A program made the position numbers and the translations under genes. Shown piece by piece: positions 1 to 9,778 of a stretch of DNA of 31,181 bases. A model generated the notes under the pieces. That model was not told where the DNA came from. It worked only from the letters and a program-made list of their open reading frames with translations, and made no database searches. Source of the stretch: Mesostigma viride (taxonomy: Eukaryota > Streptophyta > Mesostigmatophyceae > Mesostigmatales > Mesostigmataceae); the NCBI GenBank assembly GCA_009746045.1, contig RPFO01002050.1, positions 1-31,181 on the forward strand, read 5' to 3'. Position 1 is the first letter of the stretch; each line of letters starts with the position of its first letter.

Positions 1-158
1 TCTCAGCAGAGAGTGACTCCCTGCATGGGCACAACATTACTAAATAAGGCTAGGCATCGTCTGGAGTGTGGCACATCATAGGCACACATGTACATGATTA
101 AATAAAGCGCGGGGCTTAGCTGGGATAGTGCCTCTAGGAGGCGTACATGTACATGGCC
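1..158 (+). repeat. Dispersed repeat fragment (right half of a SINE-like family)
   Basis: This stretch matches 24002-24156 nearly base for base: both run from a CTCAGCAGAGAGT start through GGCACACATGTACATG to an ATGTACA end. It is therefore one copy of a dispersed family whose fullest copy here is 23752-24156. No coding potential is seen. Confidence 0.8.
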
Positions 159-167
159 ACGGTCTAT

Positions 168-430
168 CTATTCTGCACTACTACTGCTGTATTCCCCTAA
201 GCTGGGGCGTCTGGAGTCGCTGGGGCCGCGGGGGGGGGGTCGCCTGCCAGGGCTTGTGGCCGACGTAGATGGCCGCCCCTTCCAGTACACCGGCTGCCCC
301 GCCTTGGTCTGCCGGAGCTGGAGGTAGGTCGGCCATAGCTCCCGTCGCCGTTGTTGCTGCGCCAGGGTCAAGTCGTCATCAAGGGTGAAGAGAATCTTCT
401 CGAGCCGCTTGCGGCGTCTGAGAAAGCACC
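168..430 (-). pseudogene. LINE-type ORF fragment, decayed
   Basis: The minus strand encodes a basic stretch containing LFTLDDDLTLAQQQRRREL and then GQPVYWKGRPST. This resembles the 'DDLTxxQRxxRR...PxWRG' segment seen just after the endonuclease or ORF1 region of many non-LTR retrotransposons. That is my recollection of the family pattern, not a search. The frame is open for under 90 codons with nothing recognisable on either side. It is in the opposite orientation to the LINE fragment at 515-1000, so the two are probably separate insertions. It could also be a chance ORF in GC-rich DNA. Confidence 0.4.
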
Positions 431-514
431 ATGCGGTTGTTTAACACCGATGCACCCGTCTGAGAAAACATCCACCACAAGCGATCACAATATTGTGAAT
501 GCATGATAGATTAA

Positions 515-996
515 CCCAAACTGGCAGCTAGGCTAGACGGCACGGTTTACAGGATGCTCCGACAGGTCCTTAATGTAGGTTTTTCCGAGCGTCCGTCATC
601 AGAGTCTTTGTATCATGGCATGCCTCGTGTTTCGGACGAGATTAGGCAGCGTAGGATAGCATTTGTAGGACACCTTGCCCGCACCAGCCAGGTCGACACC
701 ACCCTCGGTCTGGCCGGCCCCCAGCGCGGCTTGGCCAGCCAGGGCGGCACATTCTGACCTGGCCTGGCCCCGAGGGCATTCCCAAAAGGATAGGGAAACC
801 TGTCACGAACTACGTCTAGATGTTGCTGGACGACCTAGTGGTCCCAGCCCAGTTTGAGCACCGCATCCACTCTCTCTCCCGTCTTTGGACTGCCATGCAG
901 GACAAGACGCGGTGGAAGAAGATTGTCAAGGCGCACACGCCCGACCCTGTGGGCAAGCCACCTCCCCCCAAGCGGAGGAGACGTTTTGATGAGTAG
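515..996 (+). pseudogene. Non-LTR retrotransposon reverse transcriptase C-terminal fragment
   Basis: Residues read from 515 include ARLDGTVYRMLRQVLNVGF, then LYHGMPRVSDEIRQRRIAF and VGHLART. This is the typical post-RT region of LINE ORF2 proteins ('LxRLDxF..RxLRxxLxI', then 'RRLRFxGH'). The frame breaks near 757. It resumes in another frame from about 793 (GKPVTNYV, an in-frame TAG at 817, then MLLDDLVVPAQ) and ends at TAG 994-996 after a basic tail (KRRRRFDE). A homologous tail lies at 17985-18180. At least one frameshift and one stop make this a dead 5'-truncated copy. Confidence 0.75.
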
Positions 997-1135
997 TGTA
1001 GTTAGGATTTTCTAGATAGCTTAGTTAGAGTTAGGATAGTTCGATCACGCGGCTTCCTCCACCCCATCCATCATGGAATATGTGCTACATGACCTCCCCA
1101 CGGAGGCATGTTATTATTTAATTTTTTAAATGATA
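997..1135 (+). repeat. LINE 3' tail with small hairpin
   Basis: The 3' non-coding tail is shared with 18174-18300: TTAGTTAG motifs, then TGCTACATGA, a CCTCC...GGAGG hairpin (1093-1106) and an AT-rich end. The homologous copy keeps an equivalent hairpin with different bases. The hairpin may be the RT recognition structure, which is an inference. Confidence 0.6.
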
Positions 1136-1204
1136 GATTACTTCAAATGATCTGGTTTACGTCACGGCTAAAGCATGATACCCAGCCAGTCCGGAGTAAC
1201 CATG
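1136..1204. other. Spacer between LINE tail and LTR, nothing recognised
   Basis: Short AT-rich sequence with no ORF and no repeat partner found in the window. It ends at the TG of the LTR. Confidence 0.5.
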
Positions 1205-1903
1205 TGTAACGACTAAAAATGTTGTGTTTGCAACAGCCTCAGTATCAACATTAGCGTGAAAAGATCTTTATACCTGGGTTGGAGTCGCGACAGATAACTT
1301 CACGTCCAGAGAAGCAATGAAGATGGATCTTCAACAGTTAAGGGAATGAGTCCCCACCCTTGTTAGACACAACAGACAAGTTATATCCAAGTCGACTATC
1401 TGTTGAAGTTATAGTTGACTTTTGGCAAGGGTTGTTTGCTTGATGAAACAAGGAAATCCTTGAATTACACCATAGGTTTGGTTCTCACGTACGCACACAT
1501 GCACGCCGCCACAAACAGGATAAAAGTCATCGTGCACGCAGAGTCGGCTCAACCCTAACCCGGAAGGACCAATCAAAAGTGAGGATCACTCAAGATAAGA
1601 TCCTATCCTCAGAATCCTAACACAACACAAAGCCAGCACATACGAATCTCCATGACCTGGAACCAGATCCACCAGGTACAACGGTCTTAAAGAGAATCTA
1701 TGACTGACTGAACAAAACCATGCAAAGTACCCTACGTGGATCAGGCCACGACCAATGAGGGTAGAACAATAAATTCGACAGATCTCAGCAGGCCCAATAT
1801 CCATCAGACGTCGAAGCCTCCTAACTTCCCAAATAATTGTCCTAAAGAACTCATAATAAGATCAACAGTAGGAAAACTTTGGATGTAACATTTGGTTGTT
1901 ACA
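1205..1903 (-). repeat. 3' LTR of the minus-strand gypsy element
   Basis: On the plus strand the segment begins TGTAACGAC and ends TGGTTGTTACA, giving an LTR with inverted TGTAAC/GTTACA termini, about 699 bp. On the minus strand it directly follows a polypurine tract (1917-1904), as a 3' LTR should. A TATAAAG box (minus, 1272-1266) could belong to the LTR promoter. No second LTR exists in the window, so pairwise LTR dating is impossible here. Confidence 0.7.
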
Positions 1904-1917
1904 TATCTCCCCCTCAA
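1904..1917 (-). promoter_or_regulatory. Polypurine tract for plus-strand priming
   Basis: The minus strand reads TTGAGGGGGAGATA immediately before the TGTAAC start of the LTR. A G/A-only run abutting an LTR is the standard primer site for second-strand DNA synthesis in LTR retroelements. Confidence 0.7.
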
Positions 1918-2628
1918 GACAGGAACTCCCAGTTCCTAGAAGCCAAGGAGAATAAAACAACAACCTCCACAAGAACAACACAACAATAAACAGGAAGTCC
2001 ACCACCTCTTGGGACAAGCAAGTGGGTTTTTACATCCCCAAAGGGCCTCCTATCTCATATCATCTGATCATGTCAACCCTGAATAAGACAAATTCACCCA
2101 CATTGAAATGTCATCAAGTGACTAACACACAGGCAACCATGCCGGGATAATACAACTGCAAGACTACCATGAACCCAGAACTGTCATTACTGGAAATCTG
2201 GACTGGACATCAGAACTGGCTTCCTCCATTCTGGTTCCCCACCTCACTCCACAGCCCAATCTCCAACCATCCTGAAACCCTTCACAGAGAGAACCAATCC
2301 CCCTTCTTCGTATCCTTCCCCCTCGTTCCAAACACTGGGAAATGCTCCACCATGGACACCAGGTCTGGCCAGTTCCTGCTGACCTGAATGGCCAGGCAGG
2401 TCTCAGCAGCCTTGCCCAACTCAGCTGCAAACCTACTGCACTGGGCAGGGAAGGACAGGTAACCACAGCCTGTCGGAGGGGGTCGAAGACCCAGCCACTA
2501 GCAGTCTTGTGGCGACACAGCCAGCTGCTGTAGGCCCACCACAGCTGTAGAAAGGCCTTGACAGGCCCCCACCTGGCCCCCAAGATGGGTACCAACACCC
2601 TCAGGGGGTGAGCCTGGCCCTCAGCTCG
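1918..2628 (-). other. Retrotransposon 3' region, no clear gene
   Basis: The stretch between the gag-like ORF and the polypurine tract has a 144-codon minus-strand ORF (2598-2164) of Trp/Arg/Gly-rich, low-credibility sequence. Another minus-strand frame contains AAELGKAAETCLAIQVSRNW, which looks more protein-like and could be decayed gag. I see no motif that settles it. Confidence 0.4.
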
Positions 2629-3545
2629 TTAGGGAACTTTGGTAACTGCAGCCCCACGAATACAGTGGCTGTCCTTGTGTGGAAAACATGACAGCACAGA
2701 GCAGCTGGACGACGGAGTCATGTCAAACTCTCCCTTCATGACAGCTTGCTCGATCAGCTCAGTGTAGGTCTGGGAAGAATCAGCTGGCTTTAGCTCCCCA
2801 AAAGCCAGTCTCAAGTCACTGGGCAGGGCAGCCATCAAATCCTGGCCCTCCACAGGCCTCATGTCAAACGAAGGCCAAGGATACACTGCAAAGACGGTGT
2901 GCATGATGTAAGCCACCATGGGAGACCAATCTCACACAGACTGGGGGGCAAACAGTCCAGGGCCAACTCTACCACCATACCCTCAGGTACTAGTTCGCCC
3001 TCCTCCACCACTGTCTGGTCCAGGGCCTGCATGGCTGTGTACAAGGATTTGCACCACTCACACTGTTCAGGAACACACTTGCGGTGGTCCAAATACTGCT
3101 CCACCTGTTTTGTTGGGACAACAGACCTGGGCAAGTATACCACCACCTTAGGAGGTGGAGTGGCCTCCATAGGGGAGGGAACTAAGGCCACCGGGGTAGG
3201 GATAGCCTCCTGAGCTACCTGAGCCTCTGAAACTGCAGGCACAGCAGAACCCACAGATGGAAGGTGCCCAGCCCTCAAGTGTTCTGCCATCTGCTGGACC
3301 AGACCCTCCACATGATTCAACCTTGTCATTAAGGCCCCGTGACGCTGCTCGTGCCGTTGCTGATCATGTACCATACGCTGGAACAGGTTGAGAAAATGGG
3401 CTTCCACAAACCCAGCGTCTTCCTGGAGCGAAGTGCCTGTGGCTCTGGGGCCAGCGTAGTCGTGCTGAAAGACATACGTAGCCCTCACGTCCTCTTGAAG
3501 TTGGGCAGGTGGCCTGGGTGTCCCCTCAGGATGGGAGTCTGCCAT
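2629..3545 (-). pseudogene. Gag-like ORF located downstream of pol
   Basis: The likely ATG (3545-3543) lies 47 bases past the chromodomain stop (3595-3593), so no LTR fits between them. The product starts MADSHPEGTPRPP. It has a probable coiled coil (FQRMVHDQQRHEQRHGALM, then LNHVEGLVQQMAEHL), a Pro/Ala-rich linker and an acidic-aromatic segment (VEQYLDHRKCVPEQCEWCKS). After a frameshift near 2900 it continues with LMAALPSDLRLAFGELKPAD and QTYTELIEQAV, which resembles gag sequences of Ty3/gypsy elements. It has no zinc knuckle; that is at 9611-9550 at the other end of the element. It may be a displaced gag N-terminus, part of a second truncated element, or a family-specific third ORF. Confidence 0.5.
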
Positions 3546-3592
3546 GGCTGGCAACCACAGACACACAGCACCAAAAAGGGAGTTAGCAGTGC

Positions 3593-4130
3593 TCACTGGG
3601 AGCTATGAAGGGGAGCACACCGCTCAGAGCCCATGACATACCACTCAGGCAAGGTAATCCCATGATGCTGGCAATAGTCTAGTACAGCAGAGTGACTGTT
3701 GGTGAGATCAGACAACCACAGCCACGTAGCAGTCACCTCTAGCTCTCCCTTCCAGTGTACCTTAAACTGCAGCTGTTTAGTCCTACCTTTCCCTTTCACC
3801 CTGTGAGCCAACAACCGCTCCACTTCATAGATCTTTTCCCCCTCAGAATCCAACTCATAAGGCAAGGGGGCAGACAATCTGCCTGGCAAGGTGTTACGCC
3901 TGTACAGCTTCAGCTGGGCTAGGTGAAAAATATTAATCCTGAGCTTCCAGTGGGAAGGCACCTGGACCTGTACCACGGTACCATAATGAAAGGTGGCCAA
4001 CACTGGGTAAGGACCCAACCAGAGGGGTTGCAGTTTCCTGCATTGCTCCTTCTCAGGCAGCACTCTGTTGGCTTCCAACAACACCAAGTCCCCGGGAGCT
4101 ACAAAGGAATGACTCGGGCCACCGTTTGCT
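3593..4130 (-). pseudogene. Integrase C-terminal region with chromodomain
   Basis: It continues integrase in another frame. First comes the 'GDLVLLEANRVLPEKEQCRK' type segment with LQPLWLGPYPVL, matching the GPY/F module of gypsy integrases. Then comes a chromodomain-like stretch: YEVERLLAHRV, a basic loop, LQFKVHWKGELEVTATW, and a C-terminal helix. In chromoviruses this domain is thought to direct integration to modified histones. The usual 'WKGY' is WKGE here and one aromatic-cage position is unclear, so binding may be lost. The stop is at 3595-3593. Confidence 0.75.
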
Positions 4131-4138
4131 GCCAGGCG

Positions 4139-5350
4139 TTAGTCAGGTACTTGTCCTGTGCCCTCAACAGCTGGGTAGCCACAATGCTGTGAGCCTCCTG
4201 GAAGGAAGCCAACAACTGCTGCATGGACTGAACCAAGACGTCGCTGGAAAGGGCCTTCAGCGTCTCTGTCAGGCAGTTCCAAGTCGAATGGTGTCAGGGG
4301 ACACTGGCCATTGCAGATCACGAAGGGGGACATCTGGTGAGGAGCCAGAGGAGAGTTGTTGATTGCGAACTCTATGAAAGGTAGCTTCTTGTCCCAGTCC
4401 TTGTTGTCGTGGGTACAATAGTGCTTTTGACACTCCCTGACAATTCTGTTCATCCTCTCCACCGCCCCAGTACTGGCACACCTGTATGCCACGCCGAAGG
4501 CCAGCTTAGTGTCTAGGATGTCAAAGAATGACTTCCAAAACCCTGACAACCAGAGGGGGTCCTGATCAGTGATGATCACTCTAGGCATGCCATGCAGACG
4601 GTAGATCTCCTTCATAAACAAATCCACACACTGTGCAGCGGTGAGATGAGTATTGCAAGGAATCAGATGGCACATCCTGGAAAGTCTGTCCATGACCACA
4701 AGAATCCTGTCATTGCCACCATCTGACATGGGTAGACCACAGATAAAATCCATAGTTACACTGATCCAAGGGCGCAGGGGAATGGGCATAGCCATGGGAA
4801 AGATGGGCGTGGCTTGGTTCCTGACCTTATTTCTCTGGCAGGAGTCACAGGAATCCACATAGGCCTTAACATCCTGATAAAGGCCAGGCCACCAAAACCT
4901 CTGCTGCACCTCATGAAGTAGCTTAGCATAACCAGGATGACACGCAGTCACATCGTCATGGAAACAATGTAACACTGTGGGAATGGCCATCTCAGGCACA
5001 TACACCTTTCTAGTCACCACGTGCTCTGCATCATGAGTGTGAACATACAGAACGCCCTCCCAGTATTCTACAGGTCTATTGCCAAAGTTGCCCCTCTGGA
5101 TAGCTGCAGTAGCCATGTCCTCCGTTTTGGTGAAGGCCTTGATGACGTCTAGCAGGGAAATGTTTAAAGGATTGGGCAACACCAGGTCCTTGTCAGGTCC
5201 CAAGGGCTGCATCTGCATCTCCTCTTCCTGCCCAGGGCTAGCCACCAACTGCTTGGATGAGACAGTAGTTGCTATAGGCCCTTTTGACCTTGCCATTGAC
5301 ACCTGAGAGGCCAACACCTTGGACAACCGGCTTACCAACGCAGGGTCCAT
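4139..5350 (-). pseudogene. Retrotransposon integrase core
   Basis: An HHCC zinc module is visible: H in FHDDVTACHPGYAKLLHEV and the pair C..C in SCDSCQRNK. The DDE core follows: first Asp in SVTMDFICGLP, second in VIITDQDPLW, Glu in GAVERMNRIV. The third block reads RCASTGAVERMNR where gypsy integrases typically have HPQTDGQTERxNR, so it is diverged but keeps the Glu. The frame is open for about 350 codons and then shifts near 4290; the continuation (QSMQQLLASFQEAHSIVATQ) is in another frame. Upstream, 5661-5332 encodes a low-complexity linker between RNase H and integrase. Confidence 0.85.
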
Positions 5351-5663
5351 GACCCACTTCCTGCTGGGCCTACCTCTGCTGCGCCTATAGCAGGGTCTCC
5401 CTCACCTGGCTGCACTGTGGGAGTGGGCACCACACCATCAAGGCTTCTCCTGAGACTGTCAGACAGTGACTGGACACCCTCCTGGACGCCTGTCAACTCT
5501 GGGACAGAGCCCTGGTCGATGAGCATCACGGGACCACCGTTATTCCCTACAGGTGGTGTCAACAGTTGAGAAGCCTTCTGGTTGTTGGCCTGAGCTCTAG
5601 TCACAGCTCCACATTCTACCACAACAGAGATCAGGGCAGCACAGCCTGTCCAAGTCCTCATGA

Positions 5664-6544
5664 AAGCCTCCCATCAAATCCCTCCTTCTGCATGCATGGA
5701 CAGGGCGTCAGGCACCACATTCTGCGTACCAGGAATGTACCTCACAGAGAAAGGTCCAAACCCCCCAGGAACTCCATCCATCCAGCCATCCTCTTACTCA
5801 TCCGGGTCTGCTCCAACACATGTACCAAGGGCCTGTGATCAGTCATCAGGGTAATAGACTCGTTGCCCTGTCCATCCCTGGCGCTGCTGGCCACAGAAAA
5901 CTGAGCCCCCTTCAGTAGGTGCTCCCTCTTGTGACAAGCCACCACCAATCCTAGCAGCTCCTGCTCATGAACAGGGTAGTTACGTTCTGCAGACGTCATT
6001 CTCCTGGACATGTATTCCACTGCATGGCTGAGGGCCCTTGCCATGATCTTGCATCAGTACTGCACCAATAGCACCCTGTGAAGCATCAGACCTATAACCT
6101 GGTACGGCAAGTCTGGGTTGGGGCCCACCAGCAGGGGAGCAGTGGTAAGCTTCTGCTTCAACACATCAAAGGCTTGCTGGCATGCTGCAGTCCACTCAAA
6201 GGGAACGTCTTTCTTGAGCAGGGCTAACAGGGGACCAGAGATGGCCGCCATGTCATGGGGATGAACCGTCGGTACCAGCCCACCAGGCCCAGAAAGGATC
6301 TGACATCCTGAGCTGACTTCAACACCGGCCACTCCAAAACAGCAGAGACCTTGCTGGCCTCAGGAGTCATACCTGCAGCGCTCAACTGGTAGCCCAGAAA
6401 CTTCACCTCTTGGCCCCACTCCACCTTGGACCTCTTCACCGACAGGTGATACTGATGGATCACCTTGAGGACCTCCTCCACGTTCTCCAGATGCTCCTTG
6501 AAGGTACGAGAGTGCACCAAAATGTCGTCCAGGTAGACGACCAC
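5664..6544 (-). pseudogene. Reverse transcriptase C-terminal half and RNase H
   Basis: It resumes after the DNA insertion with VVVYLDDILVHSRTFKEHLE, where YLDD is the polymerase active site. Then come KVKFLGY-like and RSFLGLVGWYRRFIP (thumb/connection), and after a frameshift near 6255 ISGPLLALLKKDVPFEWTAA. RNase H reads DASQGAIGAVL (first Asp), YPVHEQELLGLVVACHKRE (Glu) and LMTDHRPLVHVL (Asp), ending RYIPGTQNVVPDALS. At least three frame changes are needed, so the coding sequence is broken. Confidence 0.85.
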
Positions 6545-6630
6545 ACAGCCATACGCAATACGCAATCATACGGGGCCCATGGGTATGGTGTATAATACGC
6601 CATACGGGGTATAATACGCAAATAATACGG
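6545..6630 (+). repeat. Left inverted end of the CATACG element
   Basis: The end is built from repeated CATACG, AATACGC and GTATAATACGC words, mirrored at 7640-7704. The words themselves are near-palindromic, so each arm could also fold on itself. Confidence 0.65.
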
Positions 6631-7089
6631 GGACTCTTGAAAATGCTGTTTTTTGCATGGTTCAGGGGGTTCTTCAACATTCTGACCAATCAGGCATGTT
6701 TTTTTTGTGTTCTTGCAACACCACTTGCCTTTAATTATTTAACACATCATCACATAATAATATTGCCGTTGCCGTCGCTGCATGCCTACAAATACAAGCA
6801 TTGTACATCTGTTGTTATTAATAATGTCTGTAAATAGCACACGGTCAGTCGGCCAACTTGCCAAAAGTAATAAGACATTGTGCCAGAAACAGACATCTTG
6901 CCTATTCGTGGTAGGCCACCATGCAATATTGATCTACATGAAGCAAGAATCCATACAGGCTGCCAACAATGTGGCTAGCGTGCAGGATACCATGCATGCA
7001 TGCCAGCAACCCGACCCAGCTTCCCTAAACCATTAACACATATGGTACGGTGGCTGGCTAGCAGCAGCCTGCATGGCTAAATAAGGCAT

Positions 7090-7389
7090 TTATGTGCATC
7101 GCGAGTCACACCAAATACCCCGCAGCCTGCGACGTAATGCCTCCGGCGGCCTCCTGCACTCGCTCACTCTTGCCTCCTTCGCGTACGTAGCGCCCATGAT
7201 ATGGCGGGTGCTAGCCTTGCTCGGGTGGTAGAACCCGAGAATTTTGCATCCAAAAGTGTGCACGTCACTTAGCTTGTAGTTACCTGTCGGCTGCCCTTTC
7301 TTGTTGAGAGTCTGTTCTTTCACGATGTGTGTCCAGACAGTCTCGAATACGGCCTGCATCTCGTCGGCCCAGTCATCATCGTGTTCCAT
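7090..7389 (-). CDS. Small ORF inside the CATACG element, unknown function
   Basis: A genuine ATG (7389-7387) opens a 99-codon frame starting MEHDDDWADEMQAVFETVW. It continues with basic and aromatic segments (KLSDVHTFGCKILGFYHPSK) and a basic C-terminus. The acidic start and amphipathic helix look more like real protein than random ORF. I recognise no domain. It is the only gene-like feature of the insertion, so it may be a captured gene piece or the residue of a transposon-encoded DNA-binding protein. Splicing to other exons is possible and was not resolved. Confidence 0.4.
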   Translation of the reverse strand: MEHDDDWADEMQAVFETVWTHIVKEQTLNKKGQPTGNYKLSDVHTFGCKILGFYHPSKASTRHIMGATYAKEARVSECRRPPEALRRRLRGIWCDSRCT

Positions 7390-7639
7390 AGACCCACACC
7401 ATCACCGTCGCTAGCCATGGTGCCTGGATGTCAATTGTGCTACGATTAAATGTTAGGTGCCAGATGCGCGCCCTTGTTGGCAGACAACATAACTTCGTCA
7501 CCTAATTTCCTCGTCCTTCGTCTCCTAGACCCTAGTCCGACACGCAGCAATCTGCAGCAATGCACGTACAGTCGTACATGCACGGCCAGCTTGGCACCTG
7601 CATGTCGTTTATTTGTCGCGTATTTTTTTTCCCATTTTC

Positions 7640-7704
7640 ATACGGAAATCTTGCGTATGGCGTATAATACGCGCCATACGGCGTATTATACGCCGTATGG
7701 CTGT
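7640..7704 (-). repeat. Right inverted end of the CATACG element
   Basis: It mirrors 6545-6630. It contains GCGTATGGCGTATAATACGC followed by another palindromic GCGTATTATACGC, then the terminal CGTATGGCTGT. Confidence 0.65.
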
Positions 7705-8706
7705 TCACTGAGTCCTGAAGACCACCCTGGCAGTGTCACACAAGTGGGCAATGTCTTTGAACTTGGGGTTGCGAAGATCAGGTGAGATCTGGGGCAGGGC
7801 ATTGCCAGTCAGGTGGCCAAAGATGGCATTGACAAACATCTGCATAGTGGCAGGACTGTTAGAGGCACCCATAGGCATTACTGTCCACTGGAACTGTCCC
7901 CGGCCACGGAGTAGAGAAGGCCGTCTTGGGGATGTCTTCAGTGGCCACCCTGATCTGCCAGAAAGCATGCCTGAGGTCAAACTTGGTGAAGAAGGCAGCT
8001 CCTGCAGTCCTCTCCAGCAGCTCATCAATTCTGGGAAGAGGGTACCTGGACTTGACCGTCACCTTGTTCAGTCCCCTCAGGTCAATGCACAGCCTCCACC
8101 CCCCATCGTGCTTTGGCACAAGCAAACACCCAGAACTGAAAGGACTGTTAGCTGGGAGGATATCAGACCAGCCTCCAACAAGCCAATAAGTATGGTCTTC
8201 AGCTCTGCCATCTCTGCAGGGCCCATCCTGTACATAGGCACAAAGGGAGGACGAGCACCCTCTACCAACTTGATGACATGTGTGATGGGTCCCTCAGGAG
8301 GATACTGGGGCATCTTGTCCTCAAAGATGGCTCCATACTTGTCCAACAAGGCATCATGCTGCTGTTGTTGCTCAGTGGTGACAGTAGAACTGACAGCATT
8401 GACAGAATGACCACTAACAGGCTCAGGCTCATTAGGCACCAAATGCAGGAAAAAGATGTGTTCCACTGGGTAGGTGGCCAAATAAGACAGAGTATGCTTG
8501 GCAGACCACACATGCTTCAGTAGGGCAGCCCGTTTCTCCTCCAAAGTCGGCTCCTGATCCACCCCTTTCGAACCTGTTTCCCCTTCCTTGCCATCATTGA
8601 CAGCTGTCTGTGTGGAACAGCACTCAGTGGCTGTTCTTCTCCCCCTGGCAACACACAGGTAGCATCCCACACCGTCCCATATCCTTGAACTGAACCACCC
8701 TGTCAT
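7705..8706 (-). pseudogene. Reverse transcriptase N-terminal half
   Basis: Three overlapping minus-strand frames together give a gypsy RT. The first has KYGAIFEDKMPQYPPEGPIT. The second has LVPKHDGGWRLCIDLRGLNK, YPLPRIDELL and FFTKFDLRHAFWQIRV, with the catalytic Asp in FDL. The third has FQWTVMPMGASNSPATMQMF and NAIFGHLTG. Frameshifts lie near 8110 and 7890. After FGHLTG the frame stays open for about 34 more codons (NALPQISPDLRNPKFKDIAH) that gypsy RTs normally lack before the YLDD block, then meets the insertion end at 7704. Confidence 0.85.
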
Positions 8707-9101
8707 GCAGGCCAGGAAATAGCAGGATTGGTGTCAGACAACCAGGGGATCCCCAAAATCACATCTGCTGCCGTGAGGGGAATGACATCTGCTGTCACTT
8801 CCAAAGTCTGGGATGAACAAACTTGGAAGATTAGCTGCACGTAGCCAGGTGAGCAGCTTCTCCTGCCATCAGAATACTGCACCATGACAGGTGTGGGGTG
8901 GGCAAATACAGGCAACTTCAACTCCTGCACCAAGGATGCAGCAATATAATTACTGCCAGCACCAGAATCAATCATAAACAAGCAAGCTGGCTGAGCCAAG
9001 GGAACTGGCACGTTGAGGAGCCTAGCCTGAAACTTGAGTAAGAGACCTGGTACAGGAGGACCCACAGGGACAGCAGGGTCAGAATCACCCACAGTGTTCA
9101 C
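8703..9101 (-). pseudogene. Retroviral-type aspartic protease
   Basis: The frame contains LFMIDSGAGSNYIAASLV, which matches the D-S/T-G-A active site of retrotransposon proteases (normally an obligate dimer), and further on the second conserved block ADVILGIPWLSDTNPAISW. It lies between the zinc-knuckle gag and RT, as expected. In the family it would cleave the Gag-Pol polyprotein. The ORF itself is intact, but its polyprotein context is broken by frameshifts on both sides. Confidence 0.8.
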
Positions 9102-9168
9102 TGGCCTATAACGTCAACAGCAGGCAGGTCAGACCTGGCCATGACAGAAGGATGACCTGGGGACCCAA

Positions 9169-9767
9169 CTAGTTTTTTGACTCAGGTGGATCCGGGAGTG
9201 CTCCACTGCCTGATGGTGGAAGCTGCTCAGGTGGCTCTGGAGGCTCATCCTCGTCACCCCCATCCTCCTCCTCTGCCAGCAGCTGCATGAGAGCGTTCAC
9301 CATCCTACGCTTATCCTGTCTGCTGAAGGGCCGAGCGCGGGACTGGAACCTCCCAGAGGGCTGGAAGTTGGGCTGGAATCCTGGTTGCATCCGGTGATCG
9401 CCAGCAGGAACGCCAGGAGGTAGGCTGGGTGGCCTGGGGGATGGCAGGGCCCCAAAAGGTCCCCTCGTGGCAGGGGGAAACTGGTCCCGCCTGGGGCAGT
9501 CCCGTGCAAAGTGACCTGGCTGGTTGCAAATAAAACAGTTACCCTTGGTGGGATCCAGGGCATTGAGCTCCCCCAGGAGGTCATCCAGCTGGTTCAGGGA
9601 CTTCTTGATGGGTGGCACGGGCGTGGCCACAGGCTCCCACTTGACAGAAAATGCAGGCACACGGCAGAGGGTGAGCACATTAAAGACAACACCTTGTCCC
9701 ATTGCCAATCCACGTAGTCGAACTGGGAGAAGTGCTTGTCCACATCCAGTCGCACGTGTGGAGCCAT
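9169..9767 (-). pseudogene. Gag C-terminal part with CCHC zinc knuckle
   Basis: The frame from about 9708 contains CFICNQPGHFARDC, a perfect C-X2-C-X4-H-X4-C nucleocapsid knuckle. It is followed by a Pro/Arg-rich tail and an acidic end (LLAEEEDGGDEDEP). An ATG at 9767-9765 opens a different frame (MAPHVRLDVDKHFSQFDYVD) that looks real but shifts before the knuckle. The usual gag N-terminus is missing, because the sequence changes abruptly to the GTTAC array 12 bases upstream of that ATG. Confidence 0.75.
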
Positions 9768-9778
9768 CACTAGGAGTT

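Larger units (their letters stand above)
6545..7704. mobile_element. DNA element with CATACG-rich inverted ends, inserted in reverse transcriptase
   Basis: The insertion begins ACAGCCATACG (6545-6555) and ends CGTATGGCTGT (7694-7704), which are exact reverse complements. Both ends continue inward with degenerate copies of GTATAATACGC and CATACGG words (6545-6630 and 7640-7704). It sits directly before the VVVYLDD codons of the host retrotransposon. I could not find a clean target duplication: the flanks are CCAC and TCAC, at best a 3-base match. It carries one short ORF (7389-7090) and no recognisable transposase, so it is probably non-autonomous. Confidence 0.65.
1205..9778 (-). mobile_element. 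Ty3/gypsy chromodomain LTR retrotransposon, 5'-truncated and degenerate
   Basis: On the minus strand the order is zinc-knuckle gag (9767-9169), aspartic protease (9101-8703), reverse transcriptase (8706-7705, split, resuming at 6544), RNase H (about 6130-5664), integrase (5350-4139), chromodomain (4120-3593), a gag-like ORF (3545-2629), polypurine tract and LTR. RT-RNase H-integrase order plus a C-terminal chromodomain is the Ty3/gypsy chromovirus layout. Several frameshifts within pol show that it is dead. No 5' LTR is present: the element stops at 9778, where a GTTAC-rich array begins. The gag-like ORF downstream of the chromodomain is unusual for the family. Confidence 0.85.

Noticed and set aside
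2164-2598. 144-codon minus-strand ORF as an extra retrotransposon gene
   Set aside because: It has an unusual Trp/Arg/Gly-rich composition, and another frame of the same DNA looks more like decayed gag.
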